From Triangularia verruculosa (lineage: Eukaryota > Ascomycota > Sordariomycetes > Sordariales > Podosporaceae), in contig MU863923.1 of NCBI GenBank assembly GCA_033296885.1, positions 180,791-244,790 on the forward strand: 64,000 bases of DNA, in the 5' to 3' direction. A program made the translations under genes and the position numbers. Shown piece after piece: positions 11,935 to 23,900 of this stretch (the stretch's first letter is position 1; the number at the start of each line of letters is the position of its first letter). The notes beneath the pieces are model-generated. The model saw nothing but the letters and a program-made list of their open reading frames with translations, ran no database searches and was not told the DNA's origin.

Positions 11935-14900
11935 TAAGTTGTTACTCCTTTTGTAACGGCAGGTGTCCCATCAACAAGTTAGCCAACTGACACTAATATG
12001 CTAGAGGCTAAGGCAAAGGCTCAAGGCTGAGTTGGGTGAAGCTAGGAGTTGTGAGCGATATATTGGATCCTTTCCTCGATACCGCAAAGCCTGAAATCAA
12101 TTCCCGCGTATTCGGGGTGAAAGCTTTGTTCATGTTTTATTCGTAAAAGATCATTACAAGTGTGTATCGCATCCCTCTGGTAATACGACCTATATTACAC
12201 CTCACTAGGTACCTCTGTTGTAGAAAGTACAAGATTTTGCTTCGGCGAACATCCCTCGAAATTTTTTGAGTTCTGTAGTACGATCGTCTTGTATCCTCCT
12301 TATGTGTTTTGACCCTCGATTGGACGGACAGTCCAATTCGGAGGAGTACCCTATTTGCCGCTAAGCCGCAGCAGGTGGTTTGTTTACTCCCCCTGAGATG
12401 TGGATCTTCCGCTTCTTATTCCAAGCTGACACCATCCAATACCATCACACGAGACTGCACAATCCGAAGGAAAAATATGCCCGGCCACCCATGTTCCAGT
12501 CACGGACCAGCCCGGCACAAATCGGGAAACAGAGAAAAAAAAACGACCAGTTACAGTGGCCCATCACGCTGCAAGTGGTGTTACAGCCAATGCCAATAAT
12601 TCCCCTTCTCGGCTGCGCAACTGTATCACACTCAGAAACGCGCACACCAGATGCTGGTAGACTGGCACGCTGGAACAGCGGCACAAAGCACCGCATGATG
12701 GCCACAATCAAGAATAAATCTCCTTTCCGTGCTGCCGCCCACCGTTACGCCCAGAAGCAATCGTCACACACTAGTGGACCACTTGCTTGCATGAGGATGC
12801 GTTGCATGCTCCAATAACCTCGAGGTGCAGCCCCGATTGGAAAATATGGCAAAGAGGGATTTGCAGCATGTTCTAATGCGTGTTTCACCCGTATCTCTCC
12901 TGTATTCCGTCGGAACCTCCGGAATCGAACACATGCTGCCTCGAGGAATGAATCCATCATACAATGCTGATATACTGCGGCGAAATCGACATGAAAGATC
13001 AGCGTAACCCCCATCAACTTTGATGGGGCGGCATCGAGATGGTATCCCCCTACATGACAACATCGTCCAAACCTCGAAGTACCTGCGGCTCGCGCCATAG
13101 AATTCAAACAACTGGATTGAATGGTCGACCGACGTGTGTTATGTACCAAGTCTTGAAATGAGGCGAAACCCTTCTCCAAGACACAACTTGATATCAGACC
13201 CACAGGTGCGCGACATGGGCGAAAGTAAGCCGCGAGATTCCCAGTTGGACACATTGTTGTGCCTTTCTCCGCAAGGCAATATCGTAGAACTCTCTCAACC
13301 AAGTTATAAAGCCAATGTTTCTGTTGTTGACTCCACTTCATGATAGTTGACCCTCACCATGCCGGTCCGTGCAACCCTTTACCGATGGCCAGGGGATGGC
13401 TCCACAACAAAGCAACTCGATGGGAACAGCGATATTTCGATTGAATATTGTTGTTCAAGGTAGCCTGCTTCTCGATGGGCGTTGAGGCTGTCGAAATTGA
13501 GTTTGGTTTTGCTGTACCAGCAGTGTGCGGCAAATATTGGAGCCTATGTTGAGTTAATATTTTTTTTTGTCGCTCAAGCAAGAGTTGCGTAGCGGACCTG
13601 TAGTTGCTTAACAAAGCTCACAAACCTGTATGAAATATCCAGCAATACTCTACCCCTCTCCATGTTCCCAGCCCGGCATCACGGAATCGGCGGAGGGAGA
13701 GGTGCTCGGTTGGGATTCTGCGTGGTTGGGAGCAGTACTCAACAACGAGTAACCCGTAACAGTGTCACTGCCGGATACACCAGGTCAGTCAGCCTCCGTA
13801 TCTTTTTGTTTAGCACAGTCAAAGCCTCTGAATAAAAATTAGGTTGTCGCCCTGCAAAGGAGGGTGGGGTGTCTATAGCAGAGGTGTAGGAAGACTTGCG
13901 GCCATGCAGCCTAGACCAGCCCACGCCGTACCCAAGCATCAATGTTCCACAGGATATACCAAAGGCTCCCTGTCACTTTCACTTGTTGCGAATTTGAGTG
14001 GCATGGCTGGACTCTGGGTCTCGTGTCAGACAGACGGATGGAGAGGGCGTCGAGAGGAGACGAGAGGAGGCGCAAGGTTCGGAGAAGGGGAAGCAGTTCA
14101 AAGTTCCACCGACGATGTGGAAACCTTGGGAATTCGGACCAGGGGCAGCTGCATCTCGCCATCTATGTGAGTGGTGATCGTCGATTAGCGAATCGTGAGC
14201 CTCCCTCTGTGGAACGGTCAGCAATCGAAGCACAAAGGAAGGAGAGTAGACTAAGCTGACCAAAGAGCCAGAATGGCCTTGCACAATGCAGATAGTCATA
14301 AATCACACAGTGGCGGCGGTGATCGACATGCTCGAGTTGGGAATAATTCCTGATCCAGCGGCCGAATAGTTCGTCAGGAACCTTTACGACGGGATCGCAT
14401 ACTCACGGTCATGCTGTTGGGCCAGGGGTCCTCCACACTCTGATAGCTTGGCATGATCCCGTTGCTCAGGTTCTTGACGCCTCCTAGATAAGCGGGCTCT
14501 CGCCCCTTGCCGTCTCAACGCCACGGTGTTTTTCTCGGGTACCTCGGACAGAAACGACGGAATGATTCGATACCGACCGTACAAATTCGGGAGATGCCGA
14601 ATGACAAGGCCAGACAAATGAGGAGCGGGCGTTGTCGCAAAGGGTGCAGGCTTGCGGGTTGCATGGATGACATGGATCACAAGCGTGGTGTCTGGAAGCA
14701 TGTCAGATTTCTCCGAAGCAAAGTGACAGGTAACAGCAGGACAGCAGGGGATACCACACACCTCGGTTTTGAGCCAGTTCATGGCAATTCCGGTTCCACG
14801 TCTTAGGTTCCATGTTCGTTGAACTCGGTGTGATCTGGAGCACACTTGCAGTTCCTTGATGCAGGATAAACTCAATCAAGGAAGGAAAATATGGCTTATG

Positions 14901-17900
14901 TTTGGCACGACGCAGACCGAGGTGTCCTGCCAGCTCTTGGGGGGTATGCAAGGGCCGAGGAACAATTCCAGGTGATTTGTCCGTAGATGGCAGCCTGGAA
15001 GATGGAGACGATGTGTTGAGCACGCTCGCACTGGCCTGGAGGGTTTGAATTCGCCACTGGCGCTGAAGCCATCCGCCTACCCCGTACGGCAGTGTCGATG
15101 CAGTGCCAATGCCAGCGAGTTCAAGAGTCAAAACTGCCCGTCACGGGCAGGACAAGGCAGCGGCCACCGGGTTCAACAAAAAGATTGAGGCCGCTACCTG
15201 AAAGCGAATGCCTAAAAAGAAATCAGGGCAAGAGGTCTTAAACCGTCTCGAAGGCCTCCCCAATCTCCACCAAGGTCTATCTACCGTCTTTTTAGCCCTC
15301 TCGGCTGCCTTCTGAAGCATCTGGACGCCCAGCAGCTCCAACGGGCCAGGCTCCGAACCCTGTCCTCAAAAGCTGCCCCATTGCTGTTGCAGTTGGCGAC
15401 GCCTTAATTTCACACGACCAGCCCCAAGTCCACAACCCACGACCCACACCATTGCACCAACGCCCAACCAAAAGATCGTCTGTTCGCTCACCGTTGCAAG
15501 CCTGGCCATGCTTGCCGCAGAATACCACGAGCACAAGGCCTGGCCGAAACTCAACACACGCTCGGAACCTTCCGCGTGGAATTCAGGAGAGAATGAAACC
15601 CCAGACCGCCACTTTGAAGATGGCAGGTTTGCAGCATGAACATTGCAAGGTATCGTGCTTGGAGAACAATCAGGATCGTCGCTTTGGGTACGTACCTCCC
15701 ACACCCATAGTGTCTTGCATAATCCTCATCTACAGTTGACCGAGGTTGTCCCGTCAAGCATCATCTCTCGTCTCGAGTGTATTGTCTGAGCTTGGAGCTT
15801 GGGAACTATGCTGTCCTGCATGGAATTCAATGACACCACGGTCCATCCGCTTATCGCCCGGCTGACGGCTCTACCTTCTAGGGGTCGGCCCGTACGGGGC
15901 CTAGATGTGCTCCGGGGCACTGCTGCTGATGGTTACATCTCGAAGCCCGCCGTGCGCCCACAGTAACACGCAAACGACGCAAGGCGTGCATCAATCTCCA
16001 ACCAAGAGTTGGGCGAGTCATTGTTCCTCGAGGTACCGACCGTGCGCTGCTTTTGCACCAACGTCTCCCCCCTTCGTGGAACACAAGCTAAATTACTTCC
16101 ATGAGGAGAATCGAGTGGGCGCACTGCATTACGCTGTGCAGCGTCATTTATGGGCCGCCGTTGATGAGAGCGACCGTTTTTGTGTGGGATGCAAAGCCGA
16201 CCTCAGCCGAGACGAAGCTAGAATATCAGGTGAGCTCCTTCACCCTAAAACACCAAAAATGAGAAGATGAGAGGTCAGATAGTACAGGTGCGGCACCTAC
16301 CCGGAGGTGAAGGGAGCTCACCTTCACGCCGCCGAGCCACAGGAGCCGTTGGCTGGCTGGTTGGTCCAAAGTGAGCAGCGAGTCACCAAGGAAAGCAGCA
16401 TCGCGATGCGGCCACCAGGCGAGGAGACCATCGCGACCCCATCGACGCAGACGCGTACAGAGGGAAACCGACATTCATCTCTTATTCTGTGCCCAGGATG
16501 TTACAATCAGGACGCCGTTCACTCAGGCGGCACGGTAATATTTCACCCATCATATGCCTCCTTTTTGCCTTGGCCCCTGGTTCCCGTTGGCGTTCGGTAC
16601 TTGTCGAATGGATGGTGGGTGAAGTCCACAGCATCAGACAGTCGCCGTGGTCTGACCTCGAGCAGCTTGACAGCCGTCCCCCTCGACTCAGCCTCGTGTT
16701 TATGACTGGGCTACTTGAAAAAGCACAGGAACTACGTGAGTTAAAGACGTTCTGCTCTCCCAATATACCCTAGCGTTTTCTTGGTATTGCTAGTTGGCAA
16801 GAGTGACAACGTGGTCGGCTCCATTGCCAGCCACCGCATAGGAGCAGCATTGGGTGTGTACTAAATAAAACAGCTGATTTACGTGAAGAAAACGAGCTGC
16901 TTAATCAAGACAAAGCAGTGATCCGGCCCCTGGCAGAAATTGCTTACTGGTGGTCTACCATTCGCTGCCATTTTGTCTGTTCATCAGCAGCAAACAGTGT
17001 TTCACTGGGGAAGAAAGCTACCTCACTTCCTGGTGGTCCTGTGTGGGAGTTGGTTAGGTGAATGTGATACCCGTGTGCTTGCATCGCCCGATGACTGTTC
17101 GAGGGGTGCTAGGATGGCAGTGTTCGCTAGGGGTGGATCCAAGAACGCAAAAATGTCGCGACAACAACTCTTCCCCTCGCTTCCAGTCCGAAGCCATCCT
17201 ACCCTGGTTGGACAATGTCAAGACTTGTCTCATCACAACTATTCTACAACGAACCATACTAGCAATGGTAATCCTTCGTATTTGTAAGAGGAAACCAAGC
17301 GTATTTTTCCACTGCCGTCCACAAGAGAAGCCAAGACTCGAACCATTTCCAACCCATTCAAAGTTGTGGCCAAGACCGAGAAAGGAGACAAGGTGCCTCA
17401 AGCTAGGGAACCCTAGCTGGGGGTGGGAAACCTGCTCCCGTCATGGGCCGTACCGGTAAGCAGAGTGGAGCAGACGCAGCCCATGGCACCACCTTGTTGT
17501 TGGAAACAGCAAAGCGGTGGGTGATCCGAAAAGCTGTGGGTGTGGGTGTGTGGGAAGGGGGTCTATCGAAAGATGGAATGGAGTCGAAATATTTGTTGCT
17601 TAGTGTTGTTTTTTGTCATGCTTGCTCATACTGTGTCACTGATAGTGTTTAGAAATGGTAAAAGGACGTCCACTCTTATCCACTTGGATGATCGACAGTA
17701 GTTTCTGGAGTCCATAATCCCCTACATGATCCAATCCTAGCATTGGGTACATCGGTGAGGCCTGAAGAAGGGCGGGGGGGAGGCAATGGGAAAACGGGAC
17801 CCGCGGAGGCGACCGGTTGCTGAAGGAATGTGTGTGTGTGCATAAACGCTAAAATGGGGTCTGATGGTCTGGTTCGGTGTGGGTGTGGTGTGGATGGATG

Positions 17901-19647
17901 GATGGATGGAATACGCGCGTATGGCGTTAATATCGACACTATTCAGGAGTGGATGATTGGGCTGGGTTCAATAGGTAGGATAGCTTTTGTGAAGAGGGGG
18001 TCACAATGTCAGAGCTCCAAGTACCTTTCACTGTACTCTAGCCCTCCCTCGAGATTACGCTTATCCCTCTTTATCAAGTTCGCGAGACGGCACAGATATA
18101 TCCCTCATGGTCACAAAGACAGCCTTTAATCTACCCCATCTATCCAGAAAGACTTCACTCTGGTGTAGTTGCCATGCTGCTAATCCCTCAACACCCCAAC
18201 ATGTAGCTGATACCTGATACATAAAAACCTACCAAGCTGTACAACAGCCTCCAGTACTTTATCGCCAACATTAACTCCCCCACCCTGCTCGAGCACACCG
18301 CGGCAGGGAGCAGAGTGGGAACAAAGTCGAGAACCGTCCGAATCTAAAAATCTTTCCTCATTCGGACACACCTACATGCCTCCACTTACACAGGAGAAAG
18401 TAGCAACTTACACACACAGCCCGATGCAACGCAACAACACGCTGCAAGGCAACAGTTCCACGTCTACACTAAATCCTCCATCATGCCTCCTCCCGTCCTT
18501 CCGTCTCACACTGTATCACCTCTCACAACACACGGAGGAAGTAAGGCCCCCTTGTTGCCCCTCCCCCGCGTCTCACTCGTACGCAACTCTTCTGAATGGG
18601 CACTAGATCAACAAGGCACACGAGGCAACAAGTGCGGTAATCGAAAAGAAAACGCGGACGTAACTGTGGCACAACAGACAGGCCTCATGTCCCGCACGCG
18701 TCACGGGTTCTATAATCCCACAACTTCCGGTTTGGCCGGGACGTCAAAGTTGCCTTGGTGGGAGGTATCTAGCTAGGTATGTAAACGAGTGCGAAACTTC
18801 TGTCCTCTTTTCTGTTCAAGTGATACATGGACTGGGGGTGTTGATACGTCCTGTTTATAGCTGTATCTTGTGTAAGTGGGTAGAGAATATACCAAGGGCA
18901 AGACGTCTGTAGATAGTAATACTACTATCGAAAGATATAGTATATATCTGGGTGTGTGTATGTGTACGAAAGCTTGAAATTACGTTGAATATACTATATA
19001 GGCAAAGAATAGTTGAGAGTGTAGAGGTTTTTTATGTTCAAGCCAAACAAAATGTCGTCGTGGCAGGCTTGCATGAACATAGACATGGTGCTTCAAAGCA
19101 GATACCAACAAAAAATCAATCTAGAATGTCCAGTAATGACCAGCAACAGACAAAACCTCCCAAACAAAAAAAGCCAAAAGACCAACCACCCAGAAACCAA
19201 AGAGAAACGTACATACATATATGCAGACTCCAGAAATACTGAAGAAAACAAAACAACATGGAAACGTACATACGTCGCAGAAAGGTCGAAACTGCCTTGG
19301 TCGTGATTTGCAGCTCGAATACAAATTTCAGATGACCACACCGCCCATACCAAAACCAGAGCACCCCCATTATACGTCGACAACGTAAAAACTCGTACTC
19401 ACTGCCGTGAGGCAATTCCAAATCTTTCCTCCCATTGTCACCATCAAGTATAAACAGAATAAACAAGTAACCACTTTGATTCCCCGCGAGTTGCTTGAAT
19501 CAACAGCAAATAACCCTCGTCATTCCCAACTGTCGGATGTTGCTCCAAGTCAACGCTAGACAGATCGCTGATGAAAAGCTGGGTATAGATAAAACACGCC
19601 ATTCGTTGCTTCTCGCTTTGTCGTGTGTTGAAATTCATATATATAGT
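11935..19647. other. 7.7-kb stretch without a supportable gene
   Basis: This lies between the 3' ends of SHB17 (+) and the Zn2Cys6 gene (-). Open frames are short, overlap on both strands and have no family resemblance; the longest (12745-13341, minus, 198 codons) begins with ATG but has no recognisable motif. A 47-residue frame with one hydrophobic stretch lies at 15366-15509 on the minus strand. A TGGA tandem repeat (five units) is at 17891-17910. No tRNA, rRNA or transposon remnant was seen. It may contain non-coding transcripts or long 3' UTRs. Confidence 0.45.
17891..17910. repeat. (TGGA)5 microsatellite
   Basis: Five perfect TGGA units stand in a row, preceded by a short TG-rich stretch. 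Typical small fungal microsatellite; no functional claim. Confidence 0.9.
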
Positions 19648-20964
19648 TTACGACCTTCGGCCCAGCCTGCCGAGCATGTCGCGATCAATGCCTGAATTGG
19701 GACCGCCCCTCTCACGCTCGTCCGTACTGATAAGGTGGCCCAGACTCATCGGGTTGGCTGGAGAAGAAGCAGCAGGTGCCTGCGAAGGATGCATCGGGGG
19801 AACGCTGGGCCCGCTCGGACTCGGCTTGGAAGGGGTCGGAGTTCTATCCTCATAAGGATGCTGATACTGGTGATAGCCCATTGGGGGAGTTCCGTTGCTG
19901 TGATTTGAAGCTGGAGAGCGTCGTCGAGGATCATCATCTGGTGGGTAATTAGGAGGACCGGGTCGCAAACTCGGGTCGTCTTCAGGTGGGCGAGTTCGTC
20001 GGCGACTGTTATCCCTGTCGTCATATGGGGGATAACCAGTCGAGGGCGAATTCAAAGGCGGATAGTCAGAAGGCGGATACGGCCGTGGGGGAGGAGGCCC
20101 TTGTGAGCTCGTTGGGCCGAGAGGCTGACCCCATGCTCCATAGAGGGGTGTTCCAGGAGGTACTCCGCCCGGAAGTGCCTGTACGGGCACAAACGCAGCT
20201 GAGGAGTTGGAAGACACCGGCTGGAACACGCAGTCGATCCGAAGCTTGTCGCAATTGGTGCACTTCCCGTTCTGCGTATTTTGGTAACCGCTGCAGCGAA
20301 TCTGATCATTTCAAACCAAAGTTAGCCACGACGTCCAAAAGTTGCCATGATTGTGGTGTCTATTTATCTTTACCTTTCTCTTTCGACAATAGCGGCACGC
20401 AATTGAAGTCCTCTGTCTGGGCGCAGCCTGCTGCTGAGGTGGCGCTTGCTGAGGACCGCCATATGGATAACCAGGTCCCGGCGGATATCTATAGTAGGGG
20501 TCTGGACCCGGGGGAGGATAGCCAGGCGGTCTCGACGCATGTGGAGGCGGTCCGTAGTAGGGATCATGGTATGGTCTATGGTCGTCATAGGGCCTCCTGT
20601 CGTCGTATGGCGGCCGATCATCGTACCGCCGCGGCGGTGCGTTTACTGAAGGCAACGGCGGATACCGTGAATCGGAAGGTGGCATCGGGTGCCCGTTGGG
20701 GGTCTGAGGATCTGCGGGCCAACTCCTTGGATCTTGTTGATACCGCGGGTCGACAGGATACCCCCGATCTTGATATCGTGGGTCAGATGACGGGAAAGAG
20801 GCTGGCTGCGGTGGTGGTGGTGGATAAGATGGAATTGACGACAAAGATCCAACTGGTGGAAGCCTCCTCCTGTCCTCATCCTCCTCTGGGGGCGGTGGAT
20901 AATGCGAACTCTCGGGGCCCTCTCTCGGCGGCGGCGGATACGTCCTTCTGTGATTATCGGCCAT
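19648..20964 (-). CDS. Proline-rich Zn2Cys6 zinc-cluster transcription regulator
   Basis: Exons 20964-20374 and 20301-19648 give 414 residues. The first in-frame ATG (20964, MADNHRRTYPPPP) is used; the open frame further upstream lacks an ATG. The N-terminal 185 residues are rich in Pro, Tyr, Asp and Arg, with repeated PYDDR units. The binuclear zinc cluster lies at residues 190-221: Cys190, 193, 200, 211, 214 and 221, spaced CX2CX6CX10CX2CX6C, with the basic RKRK following the second Cys. The 72-nt intron cuts the cluster right after RKRK. The X10 loop is longer than the usual X5-9. The C-terminal half is again disordered (Pro, Ser, Asp), with a short terminal part ISTDERERGG. No fungal-specific middle homology domain is seen, so this is a small zinc-cluster protein of unknown target. 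It sits alone between two very long gene-free stretches. Confidence 0.92.
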
Positions 20965-23900
20965 TTTGTATGTTTCAAAGGACAAGTTGTTGTCCGATGT
21001 GACGATCTTCAGATATTCAGAGGATGACACAGTCTTCCAAACCAGCAAGACTAGACCTTGTCAGCCTATAGATTCAAGACTGGAATCGCAACGCCGGAAA
21101 GCCGCGCTGTGCACCACAATGTGAAAGTTAATTCAGGAGCCTTGAAGCTCTGCCTTGGAATCCCTCCGGCTGGTTGTTGACAGAAAACGTGGTAGACCCT
21201 GGATCAAGCAAGGGTTGAGGTGGAAGAGAGCAAAACCACCCAGTGACCACAGCTAACAGCACGTTGTAGGAGAGAAGAAAAGGGTCTGGCGCGGCGAAAG
21301 CGGGAGGAATGTGGGATTTAAACCCGTCAAAGGGTTCGTGCTGGGGGGGGGGGGCGGAGGGAGGGAGGGATGCTAGGTCCTAACGGGACCAGGAAAAGGT
21401 GGTAAAGGCGGGTAATGATGTATGTTGTGCCGCGATGGAGACTGGAACGAGCCCTTTTTTTTTCAAATGTGCGGGAGCTCCCTTGTTACTGATGGTCTGG
21501 GTCCCAGAGTTAGTTTGGATTCGAAGCGGGTGGGAGGAACCGGCTGGGCTGAAAGGAAAAAAACGAGGTACATGTACTCGGTACAGGGGAAATGCAAGGT
21601 GACTTTATTACAAAACCGGCAAACCCCCAGAGTGAGAATAGAAGGCCACTCTCGCAGCGCTGTTGTAGCGAATCAGGTACCTTCCCAGCGCATCAACCGA
21701 CACATTTAGCATTTCTGCTCCCTGCACCCCAGCGGGCAGCAGTGAACCAAGGGTGAGCGTTGGCTGGCGGGCAGGGGTGGACGGCACTTTGGGCCCAGTG
21801 AAGGAGCTGCGAGAGTTTTTGGGGCAGGGGGAGTCTAAAGGGAGGGGGGGGGGGGGGGAGCGGCTGTAAAGCATGGGGATGTAGATACAAGAGAGGAAAT
21901 AAGGTGTGTGTGAGTGCGCGCGCGCGTGTGTGTATGTGCTCATTGAATATGTGAGGAGGATGGAGGGTAGGATGTCAGATTGGCTTGTGGTGAGGTGTGT
22001 GCCCGCGTGTGATGTGAGATGGTTGTTGCTGCGCACGGCCAACTGGTGTGCAGACACATCCACTCGAGAGCTCTGGTATTGGACGGTAAAAATGGAAAGG
22101 GGAACGCAAAAAAACAAGTCGCCGTTGTTGGCCTTGTGTACAGTGGTGGTTTAGTCACCCCCAACTGCTAGAGCGCACCACTCTACGCGATGGTAAGAAG
22201 GATGGACCTTGCCGTCCTCCTTTGCCTGACCGCCTCCCACAAGCCAAATCCGTCCACTCTGGCGACGCCGATTCCTCAGAGAGGTGATGCTTCCTCGGAT
22301 CAGGCCATGCGATGACAGCCGAGTCCAGATGCGTAGGGACGAGAAGCAAAAGGGACGAAGTAAGAAAGTACGTACCTCGAGCGATGACAATGAAGAGGCC
22401 AGTCCTTTTCGGTGACGGAGGGGTTACAGAAACAGTACCTGCACGGTACGGCACGGCCCAGCGCGGGGCAGACGGGAAAGGAGGACAAAGAAGATTGGAA
22501 ATGGTGGTGTTTGCCGCAGCGGAAGATTGGCTGCTTCGTCGTTGCGGTTGCTGCGTGCGACTGGCTTTGATTGAGTGCTGTATCGACTGATGTTTGCGAA
22601 AAGGGAAGACAAAAGTCAGAAGACGACCAGGTCTACTACACCACCACTGTGTCAGTGACTTCGATTTGACTGCGCAGGTTCGCAGTGCACCACAAATGCG
22701 AGCACAAAAGCCATGCCGGTTGAGTTCGGCATGGGCCGGCGCGGAAGGGACTGTCACTGTACCTTTTAGGTCCGGGTGTCCTCGTGCCCGCTGAAGATGC
22801 AGTCGATGGAGCGCAAACTCAAAAAAGGCCGTTAAACGTTAATGGTGCGTGCCGCGACCGTTTATTGACTGGTGTGCGAGTGCGAGTGAGAGAGGCAAGA
22901 CAGAAAGAGGTGAGAGAGGAGATGAAAGAACGATCTGGTCGATGGAGCAGCAGCGTCCGACCTGACACTAGCGCCGACCTCTGACCAACAGACAGACTCG
23001 GTCACGCCCGTCTCCAGCTGCGCGGAACCTGGGAGGGTTTGCAGGAATGCGAGGCCGAGAAAAAACGGGCTGAGCGGGAACGTGGAGGTTGTGAGGAAGG
23101 AGGGTCCAGGACCGGCTTATGACGGATCGGTGCTGCAGCTGGCTGTTGGAACTTGGGTCACAGGCTCCATCGCTCCATGGCATGGCTCCATCAGCAGGCG
23201 GCGCGAGGGGCGTCAGGGCGTCTGGGTGTGTTCCCTGTTCCCGTCAGTCTTCACCCATGGAGAATTCCACACCTCACGCCTGCACAGTGTGAGCGCCAGA
23301 ATCCCAGACTTGCTGTTAGGCGTGCCCTCGGTGCTGGGGGTGGCTTCAAGGAAAGGGTGCCAGTCGGAAGTGGCTTTCCAGGGTTGGCCGTTCGTGGTGC
23401 TTCAGGGGACCCCGGAGGATTCGCATCACTGGTCCCAGCAACGGAACTGGTGGCTCGGAGCGACCACCGCGGTGGAGCATGGGAGCGACTCCTGTTTGGG
23501 AGCAGGCGCGGGCCGTCAGGTCCCTGGACAGCGGTTGATTGGCACAACATCAAGCGTCCCAAGGGCCCCAAGAAAACCCTAGTTCCATCTGCCCCGTTCT
23601 GCCCTCACGTTGCGTCGTTGATGATGCCACACGTTCCCACAGCCAATCATCCCTCCTGCTCAAGAACCCGCCCGAGCGGCAGGTTGCACTGGTCGCAGCT
23701 GGGCCGCAGGATCTGGGTGCCCAGCGAGAGACCTTCTTCCTCCCCCACTGACGGGAACTTTTTAGTGCCATTGTGTCTCTCTTCCCATCAGACTGGTTCT
23801 ACCTAGTCTACCTAGTAATAATTAAGTCACACCTCGACAGTCACCAATCCTCCCTGGATTCTCTTTACCTACAACCTACCGATACCTCGCCTCTTCATAT

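Noticed and set aside
12745..13341. 198-codon minus-strand ORF with ATG
   Set aside because: No motif, odd composition (Cys/Arg-rich), overlapping frames in other phases; no sign of splicing to neighbours.
19986..21002. 338-codon plus-strand ORF
   Set aside because: It is the reverse-strand shadow of the Pro/Asp/Tyr-rich exons of the zinc-cluster gene.
23153..23806. 217-codon plus-strand ORF
   Set aside because: Starts at TTG, no motif, and frames overlap on both strands.
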